Below are positions 24,676-34,463 of a stretch of 64,000 nt of DNA, one piece after another. Where the stretch lies: the NCBI GenBank assembly GCA_030280995.1, contig JASXTE010000002.1, positions 40,942,683-41,006,682 on the forward strand, in the 5' to 3' direction. The DNA comes from Hemileia vastatrix. Its lineage: Eukaryota > Basidiomycota > Pucciniomycetes > Pucciniales > Zaghouaniaceae. The stretch's first letter is position 1, and each line of letters opens with the position of its first letter. The notes below the pieces were generated by a model. The model was not told where the DNA came from and searched no databases. It saw only the letters and a program-made list of their open reading frames with translations. The position numbers and the translations under genes are program-made.

Positions 24676-25305
24676 CTACCTACCCATCAATCCTCGGCAC
24701 ACACCCTTTCCTAAAATTTTCAACATTTTATTACAGTTCACAATTGATGTCTGCCAATCTACATCCACATCCCACAATTCATTATTCAATCTTACTCCAT
24801 ACAGGGCTACCTCTGGAGCCTGCTTTACTAAGTCTGTTGAGGCAACTCTTGCAAAATCATATTCACACTTTTGGTGAAGGGTGCTGAAGTAAGCAATATT
24901 TCTATTCATCGTAGAATAATTTTCCGTATTCTCTCTACAAATCTCATGCTCATAGTATAGAGGAATGGTAGCCAAGTTATTAAAATTTCTATATGGCATG
25001 GAGAGATTTTCTAGAATCTCTTTACAAAAATTATCAAGTTCCGTCATTAACAAGTCAATTCCTCCACCTATTCCTGTTTTAAATGGATGAAATTCATGAA
25101 AGTCTTCTCCATATTATCGACCACTGTGACCCAGATACTCAGTCGAGTATTCAAAGATATCAGTTTGTCTCATGGTACTTGTGCTAGGTTGTTCACTGTT
25201 GTAGATGTAATGAAATTCTCTTTCCATTGGCTTAGACTCTATAAATATTGAAAAAATGCATGTGTGAAATGCTAAAATGCGTAAAAGAAAATAGCCTTTA
25301 TACAC
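24676..25305 (-). pseudogene. Unrecognised gene fragment inside DNA element
   Basis: A minus-strand reading frame of about 210 codons in one frame, with a single TAA near 25113. The upstream piece runs from about 25230 (FHYIYNSEQPSTSTMRQTD, YSTEYLGHSGR). The downstream piece runs through YGEDFHEFHPFKTGIGGG, TELDNFCKEILENLSMPYRN, STLHQKCEYDFARVASTDLV and NELWDVDVDWQT to 24676. A likely intron acceptor (TTCAATATTTATAG) lies just before the first piece. Composition looks like protein coding (mixed charged and aromatic residues), unlike the flanking low-complexity DNA. I do not recognise the family. It may be a captured host gene fragment or the remains of the element's own protein. Confidence 0.45.
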
Positions 25306-25700
25306 TGAAATAACTTTTTTTTAATAAAAAGAAGGAATGATGAAAATTCAGATATATGAAATAGTATGTTCTGAGTTTTTGTAAGAATCTTGTAATATAC
25401 TATTTCCAAAATTAACCAAGACACTTGAGTTATGTGTTCTCCAAGTTCTACCAATCGAGACGTCATGGGAAGGAATGATGATACTTGATACCAAAGCATA
25501 GTCTATAGCTATAATTGCAAAGATTCACCGAAGGTACCCATTTTCTTGAGGTAATTTTAGCCTGCTTGAAGCTTTTTGACATAAAGGCATCAATGTTTTC
25601 CGTACAGACTTTCACAAGGAAAATTTTTTTATCACCTGCTAACAGGTCCCTCTTTTTTAATCATTACTAATAGATTCCCTAAAAATATACCTGTTACTCA

Positions 25701-26019
25701 CACCATGTGCAAACTGCAGAGGATTTTGAGACTTCATCACATGGAGTATTTGTCCGGGACGCAAAATCTTACTTAGGGATCAATTAAAGCATCACCTGGA
25801 TTTCGCAATTCCTCCTTACTTTTTGGAAATTCAGCTCTCCAACAACTGTGGGTAAGTGGGATGACAAGTCGGCAGGCAATAAGACTTTTTATGAGGGATG
25901 AATTTAAATGGGAGGGGAAATTTTCATGAATCTAAAAAAGGATTGAAGTGAGATTCAGAATTCCAGTGGAATCTTGCAGGTGATGAATTTTCCAAATCCT
26001 CTACAGTTTGCACGTGGTG
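25701..26019. mobile_element. 319-bp CAC...GTG MITE, innermost insertion
   Basis: Begins CACCATGTGCAAACTGCAGAGG and ends in the near complement CCTCTACAGTTTGCACGTGGTG. The imperfect terminal repeat is about 40 bp, including GACTTCATCAC/GTGATGAA. The 3-bp duplication is TCA (25698-25700 and 26020-26022). No coding capacity. TIRs starting CAC plus a 3-bp TSD are CACTA-like, though the sequence differs from the other MITE family here. Confidence 0.8.
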
Positions 26020-26296
26020 TCAGCTGTCATATCATCTAGAGCCTGTTAAATTCCCGATTTTTTTTTTCCCCTTTGATTTTTTGCCCTAATTTTGTACCTA
26101 CTTTATATATTTATGTCCATTCCTTCATGCCCCATGTTGGGTGAGATTGTAAGAAATAAAAATAAGTAAATAAAAACTGATGAGAGATTGACAGAAGGGA
26201 AAGTTGGGTAGGGTTTAATTGAAGGAAGGAAGTATGATGAGGATGTTTTAGGATATTTGAAGGAAGATTCTTGTGGATGAGGGATAAGTGAGAATT

Positions 26297-26390
26297 CTAG
26301 AGAGGAAGAGATGAGATGAGATGAGATAAGAGATGAGATAAGATAAGATAAGATAAGATAAGAGAGAGAGAGAGGGAGAGGGAGGGGGGT
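26297..26390. repeat. Purine microsatellite
   Basis: GAGAT/GATAA repeats running into a GA tract and a short G run, inside the purine-rich half of the 2.24-kb element. Confidence 0.9.
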
Positions 26391-27095
26391 AAATTACAAA
26401 TTAAGGGAAGTATAAGAAAGGATTGATGAGATTAAGATGAAGAAGAGGATTGGGAAGATGGAAGAGAGGAGAGCTTGGAAGATAGAGATGGTGATGGGAG
26501 TGACAAGTATCAGTGAAATAGGCCTTTATGGTGAAATCAGCACTTTTGGTTAAGAAATTGCAGATTTGAGTGAAATAAGTGACTTATTTCATTTTGAAAT
26601 CCACCAGTATTGGGGCTAGTGTGTTTCGGAAATCCGCACTTATTTAAGTGCAGATTTGTAAGTGCGGATTTTCCAGAACTGACACCTCCTAATATGTCTA
26701 TATGACCTAAAATAAGCATAAAATAAAGTTTATAGGCTATTAAGAGGTTAAACCCCACTTATAGACCTAAATATACATAATATAACTACATATTTCACTG
26801 AATATGAATTTTATGTATACATATAAGCTTATGTATGTCTAAAATTACTTAATATCACTTAAGATAAGTATATTATGACTCCATTAACACCTTAATAAGT
26901 ATTATTAGGCTATGGATAAACTATTTGAACTACTATAAGTCATATAATAGTGTAATAATTATATTTATATGTATTATAACCATATATATAAGTATTTTAA
27001 CCTTATTTTTAAGTTATTATCTTAATGTAATTAAGGTTATCTTATTTTGAACATAAGAATTACTCAGTACTGGGGATACCTAGGCTGAAAAAACT

Positions 27096-27446
27096 CATCA
27101 ACTCAATACAATGACAACTCAAACAATTCAAAATCCACTATCCAACATTCAAGAAGCTCAATCAAAAGATGATTATTGTGTGGGGTTAAAAGAAAAAATA
27201 CTCTCAAAGCAAGGGGCCAAAAGATTCAGTATCAAATATGCTCTATAAGTCTTTGAAGGTAGAGTAGTCATACCTGATGATAAAGATATAAAATTATGAA
27301 TTTTAAATAGTAGACATGATTCTCCATTAGCTGGTCATTTTGAGGTTGATAAAACCTACCAGTTAATAAAGAGGGATTTCTTCTGTCCAGGGATGATTAG
27401 AGGAATGAAGGCCTATATAAAAGCCTTTTATGAATGTAATAGTAAC
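27096..27446 (+). pseudogene. Gypsy-A pol part 2: integrase zinc-binding region
   Basis: Continues the pol frame after Gypsy-B. HQLNTMTTQ, LSNIQEAQSKDDYCVG, FEGRVVIPDD and HDSPLAGHFEVDKTYQLIKR follow the Gypsy-D order exactly. The HHCC zinc finger starts (SRHD...GHFEV) and runs to ECNSNK, where the CACTA-like element cuts between codons for Lys and the following residue. There are in-frame stops (for example after KYAL and in KDIKL). Confidence 0.85.
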
Positions 27447-27829
27447 AAGCACCACATAACATTTTGGGGGTACTTTCTAGCAAGTCCTCAACTTGAAGTC
27501 AGATAGGACTCAGATGGAAGGAAGATGGAACTCATACTGAACTCTTCTTTAACAACAGCTTGAACTCTTGATTAATGATAAATGAATCTTTACTGAAATA
27601 ATTGTGAAACTTCAATGAACTCTGATTAGAAATTACAGTAATGAAAGTTTAAGAATCTTCTCAACATAAATTTCTTTTTCATTAAATATTTTTTGTCTTA
27701 TTTTTCAATTCTATTTTATCAATAAAATTACAGAAAAATAGATTATTAATTCTAAAGTTATCATTTTGGAATTGATTTAGTATTTTAAGCAAATCTTTTT
27801 CAAAACATATAAAAGCTAATATGTACCTT

Positions 27830-28066
27830 TTAAAGATCAAAAAAAATTTCATTAAGAATTAAAAATAGTAATATTTTAATAGAAACCATATAAACTGAAT
27901 TTGTATTGTATTTCATATTAGAATTTTTAGATTGAAAAATATTATTTTCTGAACTTAAATGAATTATATGAGAAGCACATTGAACCATCAGGATTTTTAA
28001 ATTTTTAGGTCTAGCACTAACTAAAAAACACACAAAAACAAAAAGATAAAAGGAAATGAAAAGCAT
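27830..28066 (-). CDS. Small ORF with signal-peptide-like start, doubtful
   Basis: 78 codons on the minus strand inside the CACTA-like element. The first 20 residues are strongly hydrophobic (MLFISFYLFVFVCFLVSA) with a plausible signal-peptidase site after VSA. The remainder is Asn/Ser/Lys-rich with a second hydrophobic stretch at the end. In 70-80% AT DNA, hydrophobic frames of this length arise by chance, and I see no homolog or second copy. It is listed because a secreted-protein reading cannot be excluded. Confidence 0.15.
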   Translation of the reverse strand: MLFISFYLFVFVCFLVSARPKNLKILMVQCASHIIHLSSENNIFQSKNSNMKYNTNSVYMVSIKILLFLILNEIFFDL

Positions 28067-29343
28067 GATTCATGTTTTATTGGCTAATTTTTAACTCAAT
28101 AAAGCACTTTCATAGTTTATTTGTACTAAGCAATAATAAATAATAAATAATTGTTTTTTTATCTTTAAATAATTTTAATTCTTCATGTGGTATACTTGAA
28201 TCATTTTTTGCACCTTTTTCATGTAGCAAAATTATTGAAATTTAAAGGAAAATAATTTCCACCTTCTTATAGCTATAGTGATTCCAAAAATACTTAATAA
28301 TTATGTAATATATCTTAACTAAATAAATTGAATGTCTGAAATTCTGAATCTTGATTTTTTTCATTTATTTTTTGTAAGATTACTTTGGGTAGTAAATTGA
28401 TCTTATTTTTAAAAAATGAATCAATAGTCAGTTAATTTTTATTTTGAAAAAAATTATGCATAAAAACAATCTCAAATTTTAAAATAAAATTACAATAAAC
28501 CAATAACTATTTATTAAAATTCAATTTGAAATTGGATTTTTGCGGGAATACAATTTTTTTTCAATAACATTTTTCTTCTGTAGCTCATACAAAAAATTGA
28601 ACATTTTATTTTTATGTGAATATATGGAATTCAAGTTGGAATTTTATGCTGTATTATTGTTCAGTGACTCTTCTAAATATTGAGTAGGAGATTTATTTCA
28701 TCATTATACCAATTTTTCTATAGAAAAATTTAATTTAAAACTTTTTTTAAAATACAAATGATCAATATATTTAGCTCTTCACTTAGAAAATTTTTATATT
28801 AGAAGAATTATATTGTAATTAATATAAATTCAAGAAAATATTTTAAATGTGTATTTGTCTTATTTTAATATGTTTCTTTTGAAGTTTAAATAGGGTAAAA
28901 AGTTGAAAGTGCACATGCTTGCTTTCAGGGACAAAATATTTCACAAGGTTAAATCACATCTTAAAATTTCCACATCATTTTCAGATAAAAAAATACAGTT
29001 TAAATATTTTTCAATGATTAAAAGTAATAAAATACTAAAATTTATAAGTAAAAAAGTAAATTTTTCTTTTTAAAACAAGTAAATCTATACAATACACTAT
29101 ATTTGATATTCTTTTGACCAAAAAAGACTACATATATACTCTTACTTAATTACTTTATCAAATTGAAATACTTGAGTAAATATATTTAAAATAAAAGTAA
29201 GTTCAACAAGAAGAATTCTAACTATTTAGAAGGAAAAATTTTTTTGAGAGATTTTTTTGTAATAAAATTTCAATTCATAAAGAAAATGTTTCATTTTGCA
29301 AGTTAAACCAGTAATTGCCTTAATTTTTGGTATAATCTAAGAC
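28067..29343. other. AT-rich interior of the CACTA-like element, left part
   Basis: No reading frame, repeat or RNA gene that I can support. Continues at 38713 after Gypsy-C. Confidence 0.5.
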
Positions 29344-29348
29344 ATATC

Positions 29349-30459
29349 TGTCAGCCAGGCTGTACCAGGAGCCCAGTAAAACTTATGTTAAGTCATTGGA
29401 CCTGAAAGAGGGCAAAAATTTATGCTTTTTATGTATATAAATTTATATTTTATTGCATAATAAAATTAAGTAAAAATTACCTTATTAAATAAAATTAAAA
29501 TAAGGGTTATATTTATTTTATTATGTTATTAATTATATACTATTAAAATAAACATAAATTATATTATATTCTATAAAAGTTGGGCGCATTTTTATGTACT
29601 TAAATAATTATAAAATAATAATTAATTAATTATAATATTATATTATACTTATAAGGCAAAATATTGACTTATAATAATATTAATTAATTATTAGACCCTT
29701 ATAATAATTTATACATTATTATTCCTGATTTTTGGGCGCATCTGTGGCTCAAAATTATGTAATTAAATTTATTAAAACATTTAAACTAATTACATTCTCA
29801 TATTTTAATCTAAAATAATTACTTATATTAATTGTATGAATTAAAATAGTAATAAATTACATTCCACTTTAAAATAGTACTGCATAATACTTATTTTAAA
29901 TTACATTAGTTATTTTTTATATGTCTTGTACTTATTTATGCCTAATATCCAGGGGGAATTAATACTGGTGAAATATTGACTACTGCATTTCAACAAATTA
30001 GTACATTTTTTATTTTTCACCCCTTACATTTTCTCATTAATTATTGTATTTACTCTTGTGGCGCTTCAGAGGGCCCCTTTGCTATATAAGGGCCTTGGGA
30101 ACCCCCTTCAGCTGCATCACTTACATATTTACCATATACTTACACTTATATATTTTTATACACGTATTAAATCTTTTTCTTTTAACTAGTAATACAGTTT
30201 AGTTGAAATAAGATAAATAAATACTATATACAAGATCCTAAAGGTTGTGGTAAGAACATTAAAATATAAAAATTGACTGTTGCGCATTGAATTTAAAAGA
30301 CTTACATTACAATATCATTAATACTACTCACCCTATATATTATATTTTTTCCCCTTATTTGCGTCCTTCCCTCCTTTCCTCTTTCCACTCTTTGTCTTCT
30401 TGTGTCCTTTTCTCTTTTTTCTTCTTTCTTCTTCCACCTTCTAGACAACCGCGCTGATA
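29349..30459 (+). repeat. Gypsy-C 5' LTR
   Basis: TGTCAGCCAGGCTG ... ACCGCGCTGATA, 1,111 bp. A TATA-like GGCTATATAAGGGCC equivalent (GCTATATAAGGGCC, 30080-30093) lies about 370 bp before its end and is a good core-promoter candidate. The right end is a pyrimidine-rich TCTTTTTTCTTC tract. Confidence 0.95.
30080..30093 (+). promoter_or_regulatory. Gypsy-C LTR TATA box
   Basis: GCTATATAAGGGCC in a locally GC-richer patch (GAGGGCCCC). Conserved in the 3' LTR near 38330. It is the only canonical TATA element in the LTR. Confidence 0.55.
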
Positions 30460-31398
30460 CTTGAGGGCCTTTCCAAACAACGAATCAAAGCTTGACGACC
30501 ATTTTGGACGAACGTCAAAACACAAGGACCACTCGCGCAAAAAGGTGAACTTTTTCTGCAACCGTGAATCAAACGGGGGAACTAACTATAAGGTTTATAT
30601 ATTTTTTAAAATCCCATATATTGTAAGTGATTTAACGATAACTACTGTAAGTCAATCTCTGCCACTTTAAACTATTATACTAGATTTTTTATTGCAATAA
30701 CAGTGTTTTTGGCTTAATTGCTGAAACACTGAGTGTAAGTGATCATATTTTTTTATTTCTAGTTGACCATAATAGAGTATATCTCTTAGTCCTAGAAGCC
30801 ATTTATTTTATTTAAATTATTTAATTAATTATCTTAAATATTTGGTATTATTGGTTGACCAAAATAGTATTTTATACTTAGTCCCAATAAATATTATTAA
30901 TTATTTTTGGTTGACAATAATAATACTCAGTGTATTTAGTCCCAAATTTAATTCTATAATTGATTATTGTTTTATAACATAAATAATAATCTTTAAATTT
31001 AAATTTTTATTGTTTTAATAAATTTGACATAATAAATTAAAGTTTGATTATTTTAAAATAATACCTTTTCTTTATTGTTTTTAGGATTTAAAATAATAAA
31101 TAACTTTATTATTACTTTGAGAAAAAAAATTTTTTTCTAATAATAATAAATTGTTTATTGTTGATAAATTCAAAATAATAATAAATAAACCTTATTGTTT
31201 AAAGATTTTGAAATCTTAAATAAATTTTATTATCCAAATCAATTGAAATAATGAATTATTTAATTAAATCAATTTTATTTTTATTATCATTGTTGTGATT
31301 TCAAAATTAAACAGTATAATAAAAAACAATAATTAATTACCTTTTGAATCAGTGATTTTATATTAACCACTTGATTTTTTTTATCCCACAGATAAAAC
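30460..31398 (+). other. Gypsy-C leader with probable 5' UTR intron
   Basis: Non-coding leader. GTAAGT donors occur near 30622, 30648 and 30735. A strong acceptor (TTTTTTTTATCCCACAG) ends at about 31391, eight bases before the gag ATG at 31399. Gypsy-B has an acceptor at the same place. The middle repeats a GGTTGACCA...AGTATTT...TTAGTCCC unit three times (about 30760, 30853 and 30907). Confidence 0.5.
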
Positions 31399-33504
31399 AT
31401 GTCTTCCAAATTGAGTGAAACCATGGAAAATTTGAATGTGGATGAAATTTAAATTGATTATGATGCTGACACTGTGAGTTCTTCTGAAGTTGCACATAAA
31501 AAATCTTATGCTAACAAGAAAAATTCACATAATTCAGGATGTGGAAATGATAGGAGAAGTAAACAAACCAAACCCCCTTCCCCCAGCACAACAGAAGGAA
31601 GTAAAACCTCCAGTACCTCAAGAAGGTCTTCCAAAAGGCTTCAGAATAAAAAAACTTCCTCTGTCCCAGAAAATCAGCAATCTGTCCAGTCACATCAAAG
31701 AACTGAAGACAGAAAACATGAAATACAAGGTAAAAGTAGACACCTTGTGGGATCAAGTTCATGAACTCAGGAACCAAAATCAGGCCCAGGCCCCTCCTCA
31801 GTTGCCTCTCAGTCAGCCTCAGTTTCAGGCTCAACCTTCTCAGTCCCCCAGCTCTTCCACCCAAAATCAAAACACTCTACAAGTGGAACAGTGGAAATGG
31901 GACTACTTGATGAGCCATTACCAGCAGAATGCTCAACAACCAGCTCAACACCCTGGCTCATCCAGGACACAAACCTACCATCCATCTCCTCAGCCCCATC
32001 CTTATCAGTGAGGCAGAAGAAAGAAGGCCCAGGGGAAGTTTCCTCCTCTGCCATGGTAAGTGATTTGGTTGATAAAAATTTTGGTATTTATACTGATAAG
32101 AATTCTTCTACAGGTAATCTTATTGACTATGGTGAAAGAACAGTTAAACCTATTAAAAGACAACTTCATGTAACTAGTAGCCCTAATGATGTTCTAAGCA
32201 AACTTTCTTTTGATGAACCATTACATTTGACCTCTACTTCTTTAGTTAATCCTTCTCTTGCAATCAAAAATGATTCTGTTGCTCCTGAGATTTATGTTTT
32301 ACTTGAGAAAACTTCTGAAGAAATATTGAAAGGTTCTCCTGATTTTAATGTTATCAAAGATAAAATTTTAAGAGATTTATTAAAACATGAGAATGATAGA
32401 TTAAATAATTTACATTTACACTGCAAAGTGAGTTCTTCTGTCCAGGACACAGCTTATTTCAAATTGAAAGATACTTTAAATACCTTCCTTTCTCAGCAAA
32501 AGTCTATTAGAAATGATCACAGATCACTCTCTGATAAAAATAATCATCTTAATAAACTTATAAATGATATGAAGCCACTCATAGATGAAAATACTTCCTT
32601 GAAAAATGAAAATAAGCTTCTGCACAGTGAATTAAGAAAATTGAAAATTGATTTCCAGAATTTGAGTAATAAATGCTCAGTAGAAGAGGACAGAAATGCT
32701 CTATCTATTGCTATAATTAATGATCAACTATCTTATATCCCTGAATTAAGGAATAAATTATCTGATCTTGAGAAAAAGGTTTCTACATTACAAGCTATTC
32801 ATGATGACAATTGTGATGAGTTAAGAAATAATACTAAACTTTCTGTTAATTATAAAAATAAACAGCCTGAACAGGGTGTTTCTTCTCTCACTTGTAATGC
32901 CCCAATTAAACCAGTTGATAACTTGTCTGTGAAGTCTGGTGCTTCAAACAAAAAGTATTTTGATACTCACAATGAGCCATCTGCCTCTGTCAGTAATGAA
33001 ATATCTGAACACCTTTCAAGACTTCAAGAATTGATTACCTTGAATAATTCAAACAATAAGGCTGACCACCCTAGCAGTAATAAAAACTGGCCTAAACTGG
33101 ACCAATACCCTACCTTTGATGGTGATTCTTCATCTGATTGGCAACCCTTTATCCAAAGAATTGATAATTTGAAGAAGTCATATAAATTACCAGATGAAGA
33201 AATTGTTTCTAAGTTAATTTCTTTATTCTCCAATGTAGCCTTAATGTGGTATGAATCTGTTTTATTGGATGATATCTATTATACATGGAATGAATGGAAA
33301 ACCTTGATTGAGAATCAGTTTGGTGGTTCAAAATTTAGATTGGCTCAACAGAGATTGTATGAGAACTCTAAATATATCTCTTCCTCTGTTGATAAACCAA
33401 TTGGTTTTCTTATGAAAGTAACAAAAATCCTGAGAGCTATTGATCAAAAATGGATTATGATATTTGGAGAGATAAAATTCTTTATAAATTACCAAATTCT
33501 CTAA
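31399..33504 (+). pseudogene. Gypsy-C gag, frameshifted
   Basis: Structural polyprotein. ATG at 31399, TAA at 31450, then coding passes between two frames: 31490-32011 (helical RIKKLPLSQKISNLSSHIKE and a Gln/Pro-rich tail) and 31891-33504. The long frame holds a coiled coil (about 32480-32820), then NWPKLDQYPTFDGDSSSDW and the capsid core (WYESVLLDDIYYTWNEW, ENQFGGSKFRLAQQRLYEN). At about 33450 an A5 run shifts the frame, and the rest of the capsid (YKLPNSLRDLIVARTEHV) lies in the pol frame. Gypsy-B has this junction in one frame, so the shift at the A5 run is a mutation, not programmed. Confidence 0.85.
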
Positions 33505-34430
33505 GAGATTTAATTGTGGCTAGAACTGAGCATGTAAAGGAACATTCTTCTTTTATAAATATCTGTAATGAAGTATTACTTAACCATAGATATGATCCAA
33601 AGAATTATCCTATGAAATCTTATCATGATCAGAGTAAGCCCTCTACCAGACCTCCAGAAAAACCTGGTAAACCCTCTGCCCCAGTTGCACCCAAAAAATA
33701 TGCAACTAATACTTGTTTTAATTGTAACAAACCTTGGCAAAAGGGCCATGTGTGTGACAAGAAAATTCATCTTGTTGAACAAACTGCAGACACTGAGGAT
33801 GCCGATGTTGATCTCAATGATTCTTCCAGTGACTGTGACAGTAATATCTCCTATGAAAATGAATCCCTTAAGGATGTCTTAATGTTGGAACAAGATGTGC
33901 AATATTTAGACAATATTTCTGAGGAGTGTAATTTAGATTTATCTTTAGTAGAGAATGCTGAAATCATTAAAGATATTACTGACAGCTCTATATCCATATC
34001 CCCTTTGAAGGCACCAGTTATCATTAATAGTAAAAATGTTGAGGTTGTTCTTGACTCTGGTGCTGGAGGAAGTGTGGTGTCTGAAAAGGCACTGGCTTCA
34101 GTGGATAAAGATTATATGGATAAATTATTACCTATGACATGTGAAAAATGGAGAGGTTATGGCTCTATTTTGTGTCCCATTGGCAAATACAAAGCCACTG
34201 TATTCTTCAAATATAATGGTGGTTTTTTGAGAGCTGTTTGTGAATTTATTGTCATGAGAAATGATAATTTGAGCAATTGGTTTATTATGGGTAATGACAT
34301 TCTGGCCATGTTTGGTGTAAAATTGGACCCTGCCAATAATTGCTTCATATTGGGATTGAATGGCAAAAGGAAATTCAAAATTTCTTCCCCTAGAAGATCT
34401 TCTGAATATTTGTTAAAGTCTTGTAACTGA
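33450..34430 (+). pseudogene. Gypsy-C capsid end, zinc knuckle and protease
   Basis: The frame opens with the displaced capsid C-terminus, then a Pro/Lys linker and a knuckle CFNCNKPWQKGHVC (C-x2-C-x7-H-x-C, an unusual spacing). An acidic Asp/Ser stretch follows, then the retropepsin with intact VVLDSGAGGSVVSEKA. GNDILAMFGVKLDPANN follows. The TGA at 34428 separates this from RT in the same frame. Confidence 0.87.
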
Positions 34431-34463
34431 TTAATTCAATGTACAGGTATACCAACAAATGAA

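Larger units (their letters stand above)
24451..26690. mobile_element. 2.24-kb TIR DNA element carrying a gene fragment
   Basis: Ends AGGGGGTGTCAGTTCTGGAA... and ...TTCCAGAACTGACACCTCCT are inverted repeats of about 40 bp. The flank is AAT on both sides (24448-24450 and 26691-26693), and the other B-family LTRs show the empty site GTCCACTGAAT. Each end contains its own hairpin, AATCCGCACTTA-ACT-TAAGTGCGGATT on the left and a similar one on the right. The left interior is pyrimidine-rich (24590-24800) and the right interior purine-rich (26160-26480). No transposase was found, so it is non-autonomous. It holds the gene-like fragment at 24676-25305 and a MITE at 25701-26019. The superfamily is unknown. 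Confidence 0.85.
16025..27090 (-). mobile_element. Gypsy-B: Ty3/gypsy chromovirus inserted in Gypsy-A pol
   Basis: A minus-strand element with LTRs at 16025-17199 (3') and 23671-27090 (5', carrying a 2.24-kb insertion). The target duplication is CAACT/AAACT (16020-16024 and 27091-27095), four of five matching. Pol proteins closely resemble Gypsy-C throughout, but the LTRs differ apart from the terminal TNTCAGCC and the polypurine tract. About 8.8 kb without the insertion. All genes are broken. Confidence 0.9.
23671..27090 (-). repeat. Gypsy-B 5' LTR (with DNA element inserted)
   Basis: From TGTTAGTGTGTGCTAG to CCTAGGCTGAAA. It is about 1,177 bp once the 2,240-bp element at 24451-26690 and its AAT duplication are removed, the same length as the solo LTR. 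Confidence 0.88.

Noticed and set aside
33440..33510. Programmed frameshift between Gypsy-C gag and pol
   Set aside because: The shift falls in the middle of the capsid at an A5 run, and Gypsy-B reads through the same place in one frame, so it is a mutation.
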